A stretch of DNA of 64,000 bases from Panonychus citri (taxonomy: Eukaryota > Arthropoda > Arachnida > Trombidiformes > Tetranychidae): NCBI RefSeq assembly GCF_014898815.1, contig NW_026515408.1, forward strand, positions 1 through 64,000, given 5' to 3'. The notes beneath the pieces were generated by a model. It made no database searches, was not told the origin of the DNA, and saw only the letters and a program-made list of their open reading frames with translations. Of this stretch, positions 10,079-20,600 are shown one piece after another; within the stretch, counting starts at the first letter, position 1; each line of letters starts with the position of its first letter. The position numbers and the translations under genes were made by a program.

Positions 10079-11844
10079 ATGGCAGAGCAACAATGGACAT
10101 TGTTAGATCCGAAAGTGACAATTGTGAACCGAAAAAAATCTTATGAAATATCTAAACAAAAGTTATCATCGATTCCTTACTTTGTGAAACTATTTGCCGA
10201 TTCTGATTGTGACACAACCAAAATAGAACTTGATCTTGATAAAAATTCATTTGATAATATTGTTGATTTTATCGTCAACAATCATCTATCAATATCTATG
10301 GAAAATGCCTTCTCAATGATGGAAATTGCTGATTATCTCGAAATGGACGATATCAAACAGAAGTATTATGATTGTATCGTGTCTAATTTCAATATTAAAC
10401 TATTGGGAGAGTTTTTGGATTTTTATAAGAATCGTGAATACCCTGAAAATTTTACTGAAAATAAGGTGAAATCTTTCATTGAGAAATATTTCGTTCCAAT
10501 TTCCAACACAAGAGCATTTCTGAAATTTCCTGTTGCTCTAATTGAACGAATTTTAAAAATGAATTTGGTTGTTTCTTACGAGTATCAAATAGTTGAAGCT
10601 ATTGATCGTTGGGTCAAATTCAATGAACAAGATCGAAAACAACATCTTCCTCATCTCATGAAGTTCGTCAATTTTTGTCATTTGACAGAAAAAGAAATAA
10701 CAAGAGCTGTTTTTAAGGAAACGAAAAACTTCACTGGCATACTAGCAAATTTTGGATTTCATTTCCACACTCAACAGTTGAAAGAACATTCTCCCCATGC
10801 TTGTCAACCCGAATTCTGCCAATCTGATTGTAAAAGTAATCGACATTCCTACAAGTCTTTGGTCTCAATCTATGAACTTGGTGAAGATGAGATTGAGATC
10901 CGTCGATTGTCAAGATCAAATAATTGGACAAAAAGTTACCAATTCACTCGAGATGAGACAATGTCCACTTCTCTGATTGAGGCTGGCCATATTGTCGATA
11001 TAATCTATGATTCAGGAAGAAAAGGTATTCGAATTGATTGGAACACAAAGAAATTCAGATACATGAAAATGTTTGGTGGTGACGATTCTTATTATGGTCA
11101 AGTTTACAAATATTTCGCTCATGATATTTGTACTGATTCGTGAGTATATTTACTGATTCTTAGTGATAACATAATCTAACTATTCTCTATCTTTTTCATA
11201 CCCTTAGCACTCATTTTAAGATCTCGAATGCGCTTACAGCATCTAGTAATAAACGTTTCAACATAAAGCGTGTGGAATCACTTTCTCTGAGTGACAAGTT
11301 GGAGGGAATCTGCTATCTGGATGGATATTCAAGTGATTGTCATGGAGTTGGTGTTAATAGATCATCGTCCCCGCAATATTATTTTCCGTCTCTTGATTAT
11401 CGAAAACTGTCTTCTTGTGAATTCGAAGGACCAACTCAAGCCCGTTCATGTTTGTCCTCGAATCTAAGTAGCGATTCAAAATCTCAAAAAGTCTTGTACA
11501 ATTTGACGCAACAAGATTTCAGTCGATATTCATTGCGAGGAGAGCCTCGAAATAAAGGACCTATGATTGAAATCCGTTCACCGTTCGTGGTAGGTCACGG
11601 AAATGGCACAGATGTATCAATAGCACTTGACTATTCGTTCTTGAAAGATTTCATCGGAAGCGATTCTCTTGATCACATTGAGCTGATTTCTCATGATAAT
11701 AATATGCTAATTGTCAACAAGGAAACGAAAATGATTTATTCTTATATTGAGGAAACTGATCATTGGCAATTTATGACTAAAATTGAATCATCTGGTAAGA
11801 TGATCGCAATTGCATTCGTCTATTTCCCGATCGGATCGGAATAA
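10079..11844 (+). CDS. BTB-BACK domain protein, two exons, intact (copy 1)
   Basis: Predicted join of 10079-11139 and 11208-11844, 565 aa. The 68-bp intron has a GTGAGT donor and a CCCTTAG acceptor in phase 2. Residues about 12-105 form a BTB domain (VTIVNRKKSYEISKQKLSS, YFVKLFADSD). About 110-215 is BACK-like (FTENKVKSFIEKYF, IVEAIDRWVKF). Then come a conserved C-x3-C (PEFCQSDC) and the block FTRDETMSTSLIEA plus YDSGRKGIRIDW. Exon 2 carries RVESLSLSDKLEGICY, SLDYRKLSSC and FIGSDSLDHIELISH, shared by all copies. No Kelch repeats are visible. BTB-BACK proteins commonly act as Cullin-3 ubiquitin ligase adaptors; substrate and domain identity of the C-terminal half are unknown. The gene faces the 13403 copy tail to tail. 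Confidence 0.88.
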
Positions 11845-13402
11845 TAACCAACGATTGTCAATCTTGAAACAAATTTGTCCAACTTTTCTAATGAACTTGA
11901 TAATCTTTACTTTTGCTTTCTAATTACAATTGATAAATAAATTCTTCAATAATTTCTAATCAAATGAAGTTGATCTTTGTTCCATTTAATGGACTACAAA
12001 ATTTATTTTTCTTTTGCTGTGGTTATTCATTAGCTTTGATTTACTCAACAATTAGTCTATCTCATGTTATCATTTCTTTTCTGTTTCGCATAGTAAACGA
12101 TTGGTACATTTTATTTTGGCTAAGCATTAAATTAGATTCAGTGTTGATTCTTTATTTCTAATGTCAATCGGATTGACTATTGAATAGTCATTATTCATTG
12201 TATTTAAAATTACTCGCGTTTCAATCTACATGTAAATTGATCATCTAGACTTTGATTAACTGTTGCTACTTATTTACTTTAGAGTGAAAGTAAATTGATT
12301 GCAATTGAATTTGTAAGCAAATTATTTTCTCTTTTTACAGTGTTTACGAATTATCTGTGAAAAAATGTAATAATAAGTAGTTAATCAATAATGTTGATTT
12401 AGCACTGAAAATCATCGCATTTCAATGATAATTTAAAAAGTTAGTACCAATCAGTTTTAGATTCAATCTTTTTACTTTTGTAACATAATCTAAACAATCG
12501 GCTTCTCTCTTGTTGATAATTACTAATGTTCTTCACTTTGTTTACTCAATCAATTGTTTTAAAAGTAACAATTATTAGTTCGTTAGTTAAATCCAATTAC
12601 CACCATCTCATTGTTTCATTTAATTGTGTCTATGTTTTGTTTATCTTTAATTATCCTTCTTAATGAGCTAAAGTTTTACAAAGAGTTGAGCTTTTAACAG
12701 ACAGAAAATGTTGTTTACTTTGTTTCTTTCTCCAATTAAAGACATTTGATTGCGATTAAGGTTAGAAAGTATGTTTGATTTAATCGACAATCAAAGATTG
12801 ATAATTGATTTAAAGATTTGAAGATATTAATTATTGATATTATCTCGTAAACTCGTATTGTGATATAACTTATAGATTGAAAGTCAGTTACGAATTTGTT
12901 GAAAGCTTCATGTAAAAATATTGATGAGCAATTCATCACCAAATCAAGGATAAAATCTAATTAATCTGACGCTAAAATTTATTTCTACTCTTAATAGCTT
13001 AATTCTTACTCCAATTCATCACTAATAATAAATGGTAACCAACCAATGATAAAATCTAATTGATCTAATACAATAATTTATGTCTATTCTTAATAGCTTA
13101 ATTCTTATATATTCTTAATTAAATCGATTCTTAATTATTTCTAATTAAAAAACTCCTTCGACGCTTTGGAGGGAATAAATCAGCAAAATAACTGTCAAAG
13201 ATTGATGAATATGCAAATTATTTTTCAACCACTTTGATTAAGGACAAGAGATCCATTTTAATTGCTAGTGAATTCACTCATTTTATTCAATTGACAATAT
13301 TAAAGCGAGACTAAAACAAGTAAGATTATCGAGTACATTGAGAAAAGCTCAATCAAATTGATTTGCTACAAATGATTGAACATTAAATTGGGTGACAATT
13401 AG
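11845..13402. repeat. 3' flank repeat between convergent BTB genes
   Basis: AT-rich non-coding DNA. Large parts recur at 29051-30500, 32690-33580 and 38150-38990: for example accaatcagttttaga, cttttgtaacataatctaaa, tctctcttgttgataattac and gaaagcttcatgtaaaaata. It marks segmental duplication units rather than a transposon, because no terminal repeats are apparent. A 65-residue hydrophobic frame at 11964 is not conserved in the second copy. Confidence 0.7.
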
Positions 13403-15152
13403 TTATTGTTCACAATCAAACGGCAGACAAATCGATGCAATTGTAATCATCTTTTCGGGAGATTCAATTTTAGACATAAATTGCCAATAATCAGTGTTAT
13501 CGTAATCAATATCAGTATCAATATCATCGTTATAAGAATAAATCATTTTCGTTTCCTTGTTACAAATTAGCACAGTATTTTCATGAGAAATCAGCTCAAT
13601 GTGATCAAGAGAATCGCTTCCGATGAACTCTTTCAGGAACGAATAGTCAAGTACATCTTTAAATCTTAGCACCTTTTTACAGAATTTACGTTTAGTCAAA
13701 AAGTAAAAGACCTTTTGAGTACCTGAATATTTATTTGATTTCGATAAAAAACAGGACCGAGTTTGGACAGGTCCTTTTATCTCATATGAAAGCAATTGTC
13801 GATAATCAAGAGATGAGCTATAAAAATACTGATCATGAGATTCATTCAACTCGCCACCATCATCAGATTCATCAAACCCATGACTTCTACTAAACCCGTC
13901 AGAATCATCGGGATCTGCATTTCCAAAGCAAATTCCCACCAATTGATCATCCAGAGAAATGGCTTCCAAACGTTTTAAATTAAAATCATTACTGTCATAC
14001 TTGCGATGATGTGTTTTCGGTTCTTTGATCTTTGTATAAGTGCTAATAGAAGAATAGATAGGAATAATAGATAAAAGGTAATTAGATATTGTTATCGTTA
14101 AGAATCAATATATACTTACTAAATCACACAAATATCACTGACGAAATATTTGTAAGCTTGACCATAATAAGAATTGTCACCACCAAACATTTTAAGATAT
14201 TTGAATTTCTTTCCAATCAAATCAATTCGAATACCTTTTCTTCCGGAATCATAAATTATATCGACGATATGATCAGCCTCAATCAGAGAAGTGGACATTG
14301 TCTCATCTCGAGTGAATTGACCATATTTAATCCAGAGATTTGATCTTGATAAACGTCGAATATTAATTTTATCTTCATCAAGTTCATAGATTGAGATCAA
14401 TGACTTATTATACTGTCGTTTAATTATACAATCAAATCGACAGAATTCTGGTAGATAAGCACGAGGCTTCTTTCCATGTCGAAAATTAGAAGAGATTCCA
14501 ACATCTTCAAACATTGACACGCAAGTTGTAATCTCAGGATCTTTCATTCGACGAAAATTTACAAATTTCATGAGTTGAGGTAGATATTTTTTTCGAGCCT
14601 TTTTATCAAATTTGCACCAACGAACAATAGCTGCAAATATTTGCAACTCCGACGAAACACCCAAATGCATTTTCAACAAGCGTTCCAATAGAGTAACTGG
14701 AAATTTCTGAAAAGCTCTCGTATTGGAAATTGGAACGAAATATTTCCCAATGAAAGATTTCAATTTAGTTTCATTAATCTTTCCAAGACATTTATGATTC
14801 TCAAAAAGTCTAAAAACTCTTCCAAATGTTTGATTCTGAAATTCGATTCAAAGCAATCATAATATTTTCGCTTAATTTCGTCCATTCCGAGATAGTCACA
14901 AGTTTCTACCATAGATGAGGCACTTTCAATGGAAATCGATAGTTGACCATCTAGAATAAACTCGATAATATTATCGAATGAACTTTCATCAAGATCAAGT
15001 TCTATTTTGGTTGTGTCACAATCAGAATCGGCAAATAATTTCACAAAGTAAGGAATCGACGATAACTTTTGTTTAGAAATTTCGTAAGACTTTTCTCTAT
15101 TCACAATCGTTAATTTCATATTTTCATCTAATGATATCAATTGATCTTCCAT
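13403..15152 (-). pseudogene. BTB-BACK gene with one frameshift (copy 2)
   Basis: Minus strand, exon 1 14120-15152 and exon 2 13403-14042, with an intron of 77 bp (GTAAGT donor, ATTAG acceptor). It starts MEDQLISLDENMK. The BTB part is open to FLDF, where a single base is missing at about 14800-14806 relative to the 30509 and 34833 copies. The correct frame resumes as KSFIGKYFVPISNTRA. Exon 2 is open and ends ICLPFDCEQ. One indel could be a recent mutation or an assembly error. The promoter module seen in other copies is absent upstream, where an hAT-like relic lies instead. Confidence 0.8.
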
Positions 15153-15274
15153 CTTGAAGCGGTTTTATGTTAAATTTTAAGTGAGTAAACACTATATTAC
15201 CTTAGCGTTTCGCTGAGGTTTTGATGTTCACTCGTTAAAACCGAACAGTTAAATGAATCATTATGAGTTTTTAA

Positions 15275-15370
15275 ATTGTTATGATGGGTGATATTATCGA
15301 TATCGATAGGTATCGATATTCTTGTGTCGATTTATTATCGATATGAAGAAAGAATATCGATAAATATTTC
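15275..15370. mobile_element. hAT-like relic rich in ATCGAT palindromes
   Basis: The stretch gatgggtgatattatcgata followed by several atcgat/tatcgata blocks resembles the terminal sequence of the hAT element at 25738 (gatgggcgatat, then repeated atcgat). Similar stretches lie at 32410 and 37205, each just upstream of a minus-strand BTB copy. No complete element boundary can be drawn. Confidence 0.4.
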
Positions 15371-15684
15371 TCTTTCTCTTTCCTTTGGCTCTTTCTTTTA
15401 CATTAATTACTGTCTTTTTCTCTGTCGCTGTCGAATCTTAATATCGCTCATCACTAATTTTGTCGATTGTTTTTAGAGAAACAATCAACTCAAAAGTTTC
15501 TTTGATATAATCAATCGAGTTCCATTTACAATATCTCGTATTTATTGCTTTGATTTATTTTCTGTTTCCTTATTCCTTCTTCAACCGATAGTATTTAATA
15601 AATATTAATACTATTTATAGAAATGAATTTGGAGAAAAATTTCAAATGGAAAATCTCAACTAATAATTGATTAATAAATTAAAA

Positions 15685-15775
15685 GCTTCGATCAGAGAAA
15701 ACGAAGAGAATTTAAAATCGACAAAAGAGGAAAAGATACAATTAAGATACTTGCCATCAATTGATTCCAATTAAT
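15685..15775 (+). pseudogene. C-terminal fragment of the 61161 gene family
   Basis: Reads as aaattaaaagcttcgatca, gaaaacgaagagaattta, aaaagatacaattaagatac. This matches the coiled-coil end of the 61161 gene (63070-63160) with a few substitutions. Sister fragments are at 32575 and 37395. Confidence 0.8.
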
Positions 15776-16180
15776 TTTTTATTTAAAATATTCAAGCGAC
15801 AATTATAAATTTAAGGTGAGATTATCACTTGCATTCAGAAAAGCTTAAGCAAAATAACTTGTTCCAAGTGATTAAACATCAATGTTTTAAATTGAGTGAC
15901 AATTAGTTATTGTGCACAATCAAACGGCAGACAAATCGATGCAATTGTAATCATCTTTTCGGGAGATTCAATTTTAGACATAAATTGCCAATAATCAGCT
16001 CCATCATAATCAATATAAGAATAGATCATTTTCGTTTCCTTGTTACAAATAAGAAGTGAATTTTCATGAGAAATCAGCTCAATATGATCAAGAGAATCGC
16101 TTCCGATGAATTCTTTCAGGAACGAGAAGTCACATTTATGCGAATGGTACATTCCTCGTACGTAATAAAAACTGAAATCG
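15776..16180 (-). pseudogene. BTB-family exon 2 fragment
   Basis: The minus-strand coding part 16180-15907 encodes the last ~90 residues of exon 2 (FSFYYVRGMYHSHK, FIGSDSLDHIELISH, CLPFDCAQ), closest to the 38990 copy. Its 3' flank to 15776 also matches that copy. Homology stops abruptly at about 16180, where a fragment of the 61161 family begins, so exon 1 and the rest of exon 2 are missing. Confidence 0.85.
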
Positions 16181-16262
16181 TCACCTAAAATCCAAACATC
16201 GCTCATTATTTAACTTACGAACTTTTACCTGCTCCATCGATTGATGTTCCGATTAAATTCAT
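16181..16262 (+). pseudogene. Fragment of the 61161 gene family
   Basis: Bases such as cgctcattatttaactta, ctgctccatcgattgatg and ttccgatt match the codons around 62260-62310 of the full-length gene. The same fragment abuts ABCG relics here and at 41080. Confidence 0.75.
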
Positions 16263-16740
16263 ATAGATATTCACATGGATTTCTGATGATTTGCCAATCT
16301 AACGAAGAATTGCGATTAATTAGATTTTGGAAACAAATCAATGTATCAATTTTTGCACCTTAATTGTTCAATAGTTTCTGGTTATGTTGAATTGGGTAAT
16401 TTATTGGCTATTCTTGGTCCATCAGGAGCAGGTAATTCAGTATATTTATTAGCGGATCTGGTTGATTATTTGTTCCATTATTAACAAATTGTTTCTTTAA
16501 TTATTTCTTTAGGTGCAACAACTTTACTCGATGTATTGACTGGTCAAAATTTAATGTCAAAGTAAAAGTCTAATTAGTTTTGTGAGTGGTTAATTTGCTT
16601 TTTCTTGGCATCAGATTATCATGGATCCACCGATACTTTTCTGTGATGAACCAACTTTGGGAATTGATTCATTCATGGCTCTGAGTGTAATTTCGGTTCT
16701 AATGTCATCAAACGTCTGATTTTGACATAAACATTAATAC
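16263..16740 (+). pseudogene. ABCG transporter relic (exons 3, 4 part and 6 part)
   Basis: Contains exon 3 (ggtccatcaggagcag), a Walker A with GCA for the Lys codon, the shared deletion junction at about 16555-16600, and then exon 6 (atcatggatccaccgatact, PPILFCDEPTLGIDS). Exon 6 stops after about 100 bp. It is a sister of the relics at 9375 and 41460. Confidence 0.8.
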
Positions 16741-16902
16741 TTCATGTTCATTTCCATCATCAGTTCCTCTGATCTGGATTAGAACCTTAACTTTAATTAG
16801 TCGAATCTCATGAATATATTAATTTTCTTTATTTCAAGTTCGCGCTTCCATTTGCTGGATGACGAAATGTAGTTAATTTTGAGCAAAGAGTAGTTGAGAA
16901 AA

Positions 16903-16941
16903 CCTAGAGGACATCACTTTCTTTTTCTTCTCCATAAAAAC
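16903..16941 (+). promoter_or_regulatory. Stranded promoter module of the 25246 BTB gene
   Basis: CCTAGAGGACATCACTTTC followed by a CT-rich stretch and CATAAAAAC align with the CCTAGTGG...TATAAAAG module of other BTB copies. The matching coding sequence starts 8.3 kb downstream, beyond the non-LTR retrotransposon. The TATA box is altered to CATAAAAA. Confidence 0.6.
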
Positions 16942-16967
16942 ATTAACTCTCCATCGAGAGACTCTCT

Positions 16968-17127
16968 CCCGTAGTTTAAACTATATACAGCCGATTGAGT
17001 ACGTCGGCTAAAATAGTCGGGTAATACGCAAAAGTGTGAATCAGCCGAGCTCCCCAACTAGTGGGGAAGCCCCTGGTCAGTAATAGCCATTGAAACCAAC
17101 TTTAAGGTTGTCATAATCAAAGGTCTA
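16968..17127 (+). ncRNA. Structured 5' leader of the non-LTR element
   Basis: GC-richer than its surroundings. Possible pairings: CCCG (16968-16971) with CGGG (17018-17021), enclosing AGCCGA (16989-16994) with TCGGCT (17004-17009). A second copy of CAGCCGA lies at 17042-17048. CCCC (17052-17055) can pair with GGGG (17063-17066), which can alternatively pair with CCCC (17070-17073). The nested and mutually exclusive pairings suggest a functional fold such as a 5' ribozyme or translation element, but I could not fit an HDV or hammerhead consensus. Confidence 0.4.
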
Positions 17128-18114
17128 ATGGATGAATCAATTGACATTGATACGAAAAAACAACTTAAAGAAATTATTGATTTTCTCAATGATGAAGAAA
17201 GTGAATCATATGAACAAGAACATCCAGTTAAACGAATAAAAATGGACACACCAAGAACCAGAAAGGAAAAAAATCAAGAAGTTCATATTCGTTACAATCA
17301 ACAAAAAAGTGAAAACAATTGGATGAATGTTGAACATATTCAAATACTACCTGTTTTAATTATCACTGCAGTTAATGAATCAACTCATCTTAATCCGTTC
17401 GTTCTGAAAGAGAAGTTCATTGAAGCAATAGACGAAATAACGGAAATACCAACTATAATGGACACTTTAACTGGTAACAAATGTATCAAAGTTTACGTTG
17501 ATGAATACGATTCACGCATCACTTTAAAAGAAACTCTTGATGAAAACTTTAAAATTGATGGTTTTGAAGTAAAAGTTGAAATACCTGAACTTAAAAATCC
17601 AGTAATTGCAATTGAAAATGTGAATAAAAACAAAGATGAAACTTGGAATGACTGGCTAAAGAGAATAATCAAAAGGAACAAATGGATGAGTGAAGATGGA
17701 ATTCAAATTAAACACACATTCGAAGAAAAAAACAATAACGAAATATTATTATCGGTAAGTTCTCGAATAAGAAACGAAATTGAGAAAAATGGAGGAAAGA
17801 TTAATATTGGATATAAAACATGTTTAATTACTGATCAATTCAATATATTGATTTGTAATCATTGTTCTCAATATGGTCATACCATGAGAAATTGTAATAA
17901 CCTGAAAACATGCTTCATGTGTAACCAACATCATATTACACATTGTCCAGTCGCAAATGATATAAACAAATGGGAATGTCCAAGATGTCGAAAAATGGGC
18001 CATAGCGCTAAATATAAAGGTTGTGAAGTTTTTCAAAACGCCTTAAAAAATGATTTGGAAAAAATCAATCATTATTACATAAATGTCATTCTTAATAAAT
18101 CTCACAATAAATAA
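17128..18114 (+). CDS. Gag-like ORF A, three zinc knuckles
   Basis: 328 aa. An acidic N-terminus with a basic KRIK patch precedes two regions with the alternating pattern of RRM-like gag domains. Three C-terminal Cys/His knuckles follow: CNHCSQYGHTMRNC, CFMCNQHHITHC and CPRCRKMGHSAKYKGC (about residues 244-300). This is the layout of ORF1/gag proteins of I- and R1-type non-LTR elements, which bind the RNA and form the RNP. It is followed by a 97-nt spacer and a second protein of the same plan. ATG chosen as the first in-frame Met after the structured leader. Confidence 0.8.
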   Translation: MDESIDIDTKKQLKEIIDFLNDEESESYEQEHPVKRIKMDTPRTRKEKNQEVHIRYNQQKSENNWMNVEHIQILPVLIITAVNESTHLNPFVLKEKFIEAIDEITEIPTIMDTLTGNKCIKVYVDEYDSRITLKETLDENFKIDGFEVKVEIPELKNPVIAIENVNKNKDETWNDWLKRIIKRNKWMSEDGIQIKHTFEEKNNNEILLSVSSRIRNEIEKNGGKINIGYKTCLITDQFNILICNHCSQYGHTMRNCNNLKTCFMCNQHHITHCPVANDINKWECPRCRKMGHSAKYKGCEVFQNALKNDLEKINHYYINVILNKSHNK

Positions 18115-18211
18115 AAACGCTAAAATTTGAAAATAGCGCTAATACAAGAAAAAGAGAATTGTAATCACATGTAACGCTCTACCATTACTATAATCAAAAT
18201 TAAAGATTAAA

Positions 18212-18982
18212 ATGTTATCAATTATAAATTGTGATCTTTTTAGAATTAGAATCTCAATTCAGTATCAACCAACTTATAATTTAGTGATTAAACGTGATCC
18301 TAATCTACACGCAACAATTAAATTACAACAAATACGTGAAAAATTAAAAGAAAATCAAATTATTGATTTTAGCCTTAAAAATGTTAGAGAAGGTTTCATG
18401 TTAACCATTAAAAACAAGGAAGATGCTGAAAAAGCTAAGGTTAATTTACAATCAATGTGTCAATTCAATATGGATTATCAGAAAAGACCTCGAATCAAAT
18501 TTATTATACAACAGAAACCACCAATTGATTTAACAAATAGATTAATGGTTGAAAACGGTTTCAATGGTGACATTAAAATAATTAAAATGGAAGATCTTTC
18601 AGGAAGAATATCAATTACCATGGAAATCACTAAGGAAATCAGAGACAAAATTGAAGACAGGAATGGTATCATTCTAATGGATGGACAAATGATTGAAATA
18701 ATTGACATTTTCAACATAAAATTCTGTACTAAATGTTCAAATTATACTCACACAAAAGCTAATTGTCCAAATGACCCAATTTGTATGCTATGCTCAGGTC
18801 AACACACACAGTGTGAATTTGAAGGTGATTTTCATAATTATCGATGTCCATGTTGTTATAAGATAGGTCATAGTGCTTGGTTTTTTCAATGTAAAATTTT
18901 CACTCAAAAATTAATGAAAACATTGAAAAATGTTGATTATCACTACAAAACAATCTTCATGGAAAAAAGAAGACAATTTTGA
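18212..18982 (+). CDS. Gag-like ORF B, three zinc knuckles
   Basis: 256 aa. A region with RRM-like alternation is followed by CTKCSNYTHTKANC, CMLCSGQHTQC and CPCCYKIGHSAWFFQC. The end LKNVDYHYKTIF parallels ORF A's LEKINHYYINVI, which argues that A and B are paralogues inside one element. The spacer after it (18983-19098) contains CCATGGTAACCATATTG, a motif echoed in the spacer before ORF D. Confidence 0.78.
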   Translation: MLSIINCDLFRIRISIQYQPTYNLVIKRDPNLHATIKLQQIREKLKENQIIDFSLKNVREGFMLTIKNKEDAEKAKVNLQSMCQFNMDYQKRPRIKFIIQQKPPIDLTNRLMVENGFNGDIKIIKMEDLSGRISITMEITKEIRDKIEDRNGIILMDGQMIEIIDIFNIKFCTKCSNYTHTKANCPNDPICMLCSGQHTQCEFEGDFHNYRCPCCYKIGHSAWFFQCKIFTQKLMKTLKNVDYHYKTIFMEKRRQF

Positions 18983-19098
18983 AAATCCCTCCATTAACCA
19001 AACCATGGTAACCATATTGATATCAAAATCATCTTCTCTCCTTTTTCTTCAAATAAAATTCTCACAATCCTCAACATCTAAATTGTTATTGTGTTAAA

Positions 19099-19317
19099 AT
19101 GGAGACAATTATAATTGTATGTAAAGATGATATTAATTCAAAAGAATTATATCAAACAATTAAAGATAATTTTACATTTAGTGCAAAAATCAAAATAAGA
19201 AAAATTTTCTTTAAATATATTAAATGTGAAGTTCCAAAGGAAGAAAAAACAACAATCATCAAAACGTTGATGCTTATGAAAAACATTGAAAAAATCACAA
19301 CAAAGATTAATCCCTGA
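19099..19317 (+). CDS. Short ORF C1 (knuckle-less gag-like set)
   Basis: 72 aa, Lys/Ile-rich: METIIIVCKDDINSKELYQ at the start, ending ITTKINP. It resembles the first half of the gag-like ORFs in length and alternation but has no Cys/His knuckle. Its stop TGA (19315-19317) is followed two bases later by the next ATG in TGATAATG. No database-level identification is possible by eye. Confidence 0.5.
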   Translation: METIIIVCKDDINSKELYQTIKDNFTFSAKIKIRKIFFKYIKCEVPKEEKTTIIKTLMLMKNIEKITTKINP

Positions 19318-19319
19318 TA

Positions 19320-19436
19320 ATGGTTAAATTCAAGGATATTGGAATAACAAACAAAGAATCATTGGAATTGATGCTTAATAAAAACAATGAGGTAATGGAC
19401 AAATCGCTAATCAAAAGCATTGGAGTCTACAAATGA
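19320..19436 (+). CDS. Short ORF C2 between coupled stop/start sites
   Basis: 38 aa, from the ATG within TGATAATG to a TGA at 19434-19436 that overlaps the next ATG as ATGA. C2 followed by C3 lines up with one RRM-like unit of ORF B (KIIFLMDKEKHYRFNDIIFI in C3 beside GIILMDGQMIEIIDIFNI in B). This could therefore be a split domain, a -1 frameshift site or an old indel. Confidence 0.45.
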   Translation: MVKFKDIGITNKESLELMLNKNNEVMDKSLIKSIGVYK

Positions 19437-19678
19437 ACAAAGGAATAATAACAATAATAGAAATAAGTCCAATGGTCAGAGAAAAATTAGGAAAAGAAAA
19501 GATCATATTTCTAATGGATAAAGAAAAACATTATCGCTTCAATGATATAATATTTATAAAGGTTAATGAAAAAATGAAAGATAAACAATTGAAGAAAAGA
19601 AAACAAAACAGATTAATTATTAATGAACCAAACAATTTTGATTATATTGATTACATTTTTGATAATTTGTTTATTTAA
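19433..19678 (+). CDS. Short ORF C3 (knuckle-less gag-like)
   Basis: 81 aa, beginning MNKGIITIIEISPMVREKL at the ATGA overlap. It has a basic stretch KDKQLKKRKQNR near its end, where knuckles would be expected in ORFs A, B and D. It ends 151 nt before the ATG of ORF D. Confidence 0.5.
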   Translation: MNKGIITIIEISPMVREKLGKEKIIFLMDKEKHYRFNDIIFIKVNEKMKDKQLKKRKQNRLIINEPNNFDYIDYIFDNLFI

Positions 19679-19829
19679 ATTGTACCGCCACAGATCAAAT
19701 CATTATATAACCATATTGTATTGCCATGGTAACAATAGAATTTCTATTTACATTTTCTTTCTAATTAAAAAAGGTATCAAATTACAAATAAACAAAAATA
19801 TTAATTATTTTTCTTCGGTGTTAATTACA

Positions 19830-20600
19830 ATGTATCAACTCAAAATATCATTAAATGTGTTACCCAAAACAATTATAATCAAAAGTAAATGTGAAGGAAA
19901 TCCAAAAGAAATTATTAATTTCATCAAAAGACATTTAACAATTGGTGATTCAATTATCAACTATGATATCAAAGGTAATGAAATACACATGATGATATTG
20001 AAAAAAGAAAGGAAAATTTTTCTTGATTCATTACCTTTAATCAAAGGAATTAAAAAAGTTAAAACTATCAAAAAAGAGAACCCGAGAATATCTTTTGAAA
20101 TTAATGAAGAAAGAATCGTAAACAAATCAAAAGAAATGATAACAATGGAAATTAAAAATTGCAATAATTTTCCATCATCAACCATAATAGTTGAATCCAT
20201 TAGAGATGACCTCTATCCTTATAGCAAAAGAATTACTGTTCAATTGGATAAAGAAAATCGAAAATACATAGAATCATTAGATGGAATGATTAATTATCAC
20301 GGTGATATTAAGATAAGAGATGAAATTGGTATCCAAAACTGCTATCACTGCTATGAAATTGGAACTAAACATCAATGGGAAAACTGCAAGAACAAAATTT
20401 GTCCAAGTTGCTCAAGCAGAGATATTCATTTAAATTGCAAAGATATTACACCCATTTGTCCACATTGTAATCAAACGCTTCATGAGGCTTATTCAAACAA
20501 ATGTTTGATGCTCAAAGAATACATTCAAAAGTTAACTAATTACTTTGACTATAACTATCCAATTGTTTACATAAACACTAATCATCTACCAAGATCTTAA
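19830..20600 (+). CDS. Gag-like ORF D, three zinc knuckles
   Basis: 256 aa from ATG 19830 (MYQLKISLNVLPKT). The frame is open further upstream to 19623, but this start gives the same length as ORF B and skips a hydrophobic run. Knuckles are CYHCYEIGTKHQWENC, CPSCSSRDIHLNC and CPHCNQTLHEAYSNKC. It is the third three-knuckle gag-like protein of the element. The 268-nt spacer that follows holds a TATAAAAG at about 20656. Confidence 0.75.
   Translation: MYQLKISLNVLPKTIIIKSKCEGNPKEIINFIKRHLTIGDSIINYDIKGNEIHMMILKKERKIFLDSLPLIKGIKKVKTIKKENPRISFEINEERIVNKSKEMITMEIKNCNNFPSSTIIVESIRDDLYPYSKRITVQLDKENRKYIESLDGMINYHGDIKIRDEIGIQNCYHCYEIGTKHQWENCKNKICPSCSSRDIHLNCKDITPICPHCNQTLHEAYSNKCLMLKEYIQKLTNYFDYNYPIVYINTNHLPRS

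Noticed and set aside
11964..12161. 65-residue hydrophobic open frame after BTB copy 1
   Set aside because: Arises from T-rich 3' flank DNA; the duplicated flank at 29162 has a stop midway and no conserved residues.
16968..17080. HDV-like or hammerhead ribozyme at the element's 5' end
   Set aside because: Pairing potential is clear but I could not place the catalytic core of either class, so it is reported only as a structured leader.
19099..19678. C1-C3 as simple frameshift decay of one gag-like ORF
   Set aside because: Not excluded, but both breaks fall exactly on or beside an ATG (TGATAATG, ATGA) as in the E-F-G-pol junctions, so I kept them as separate coupled ORFs with lower confidence.
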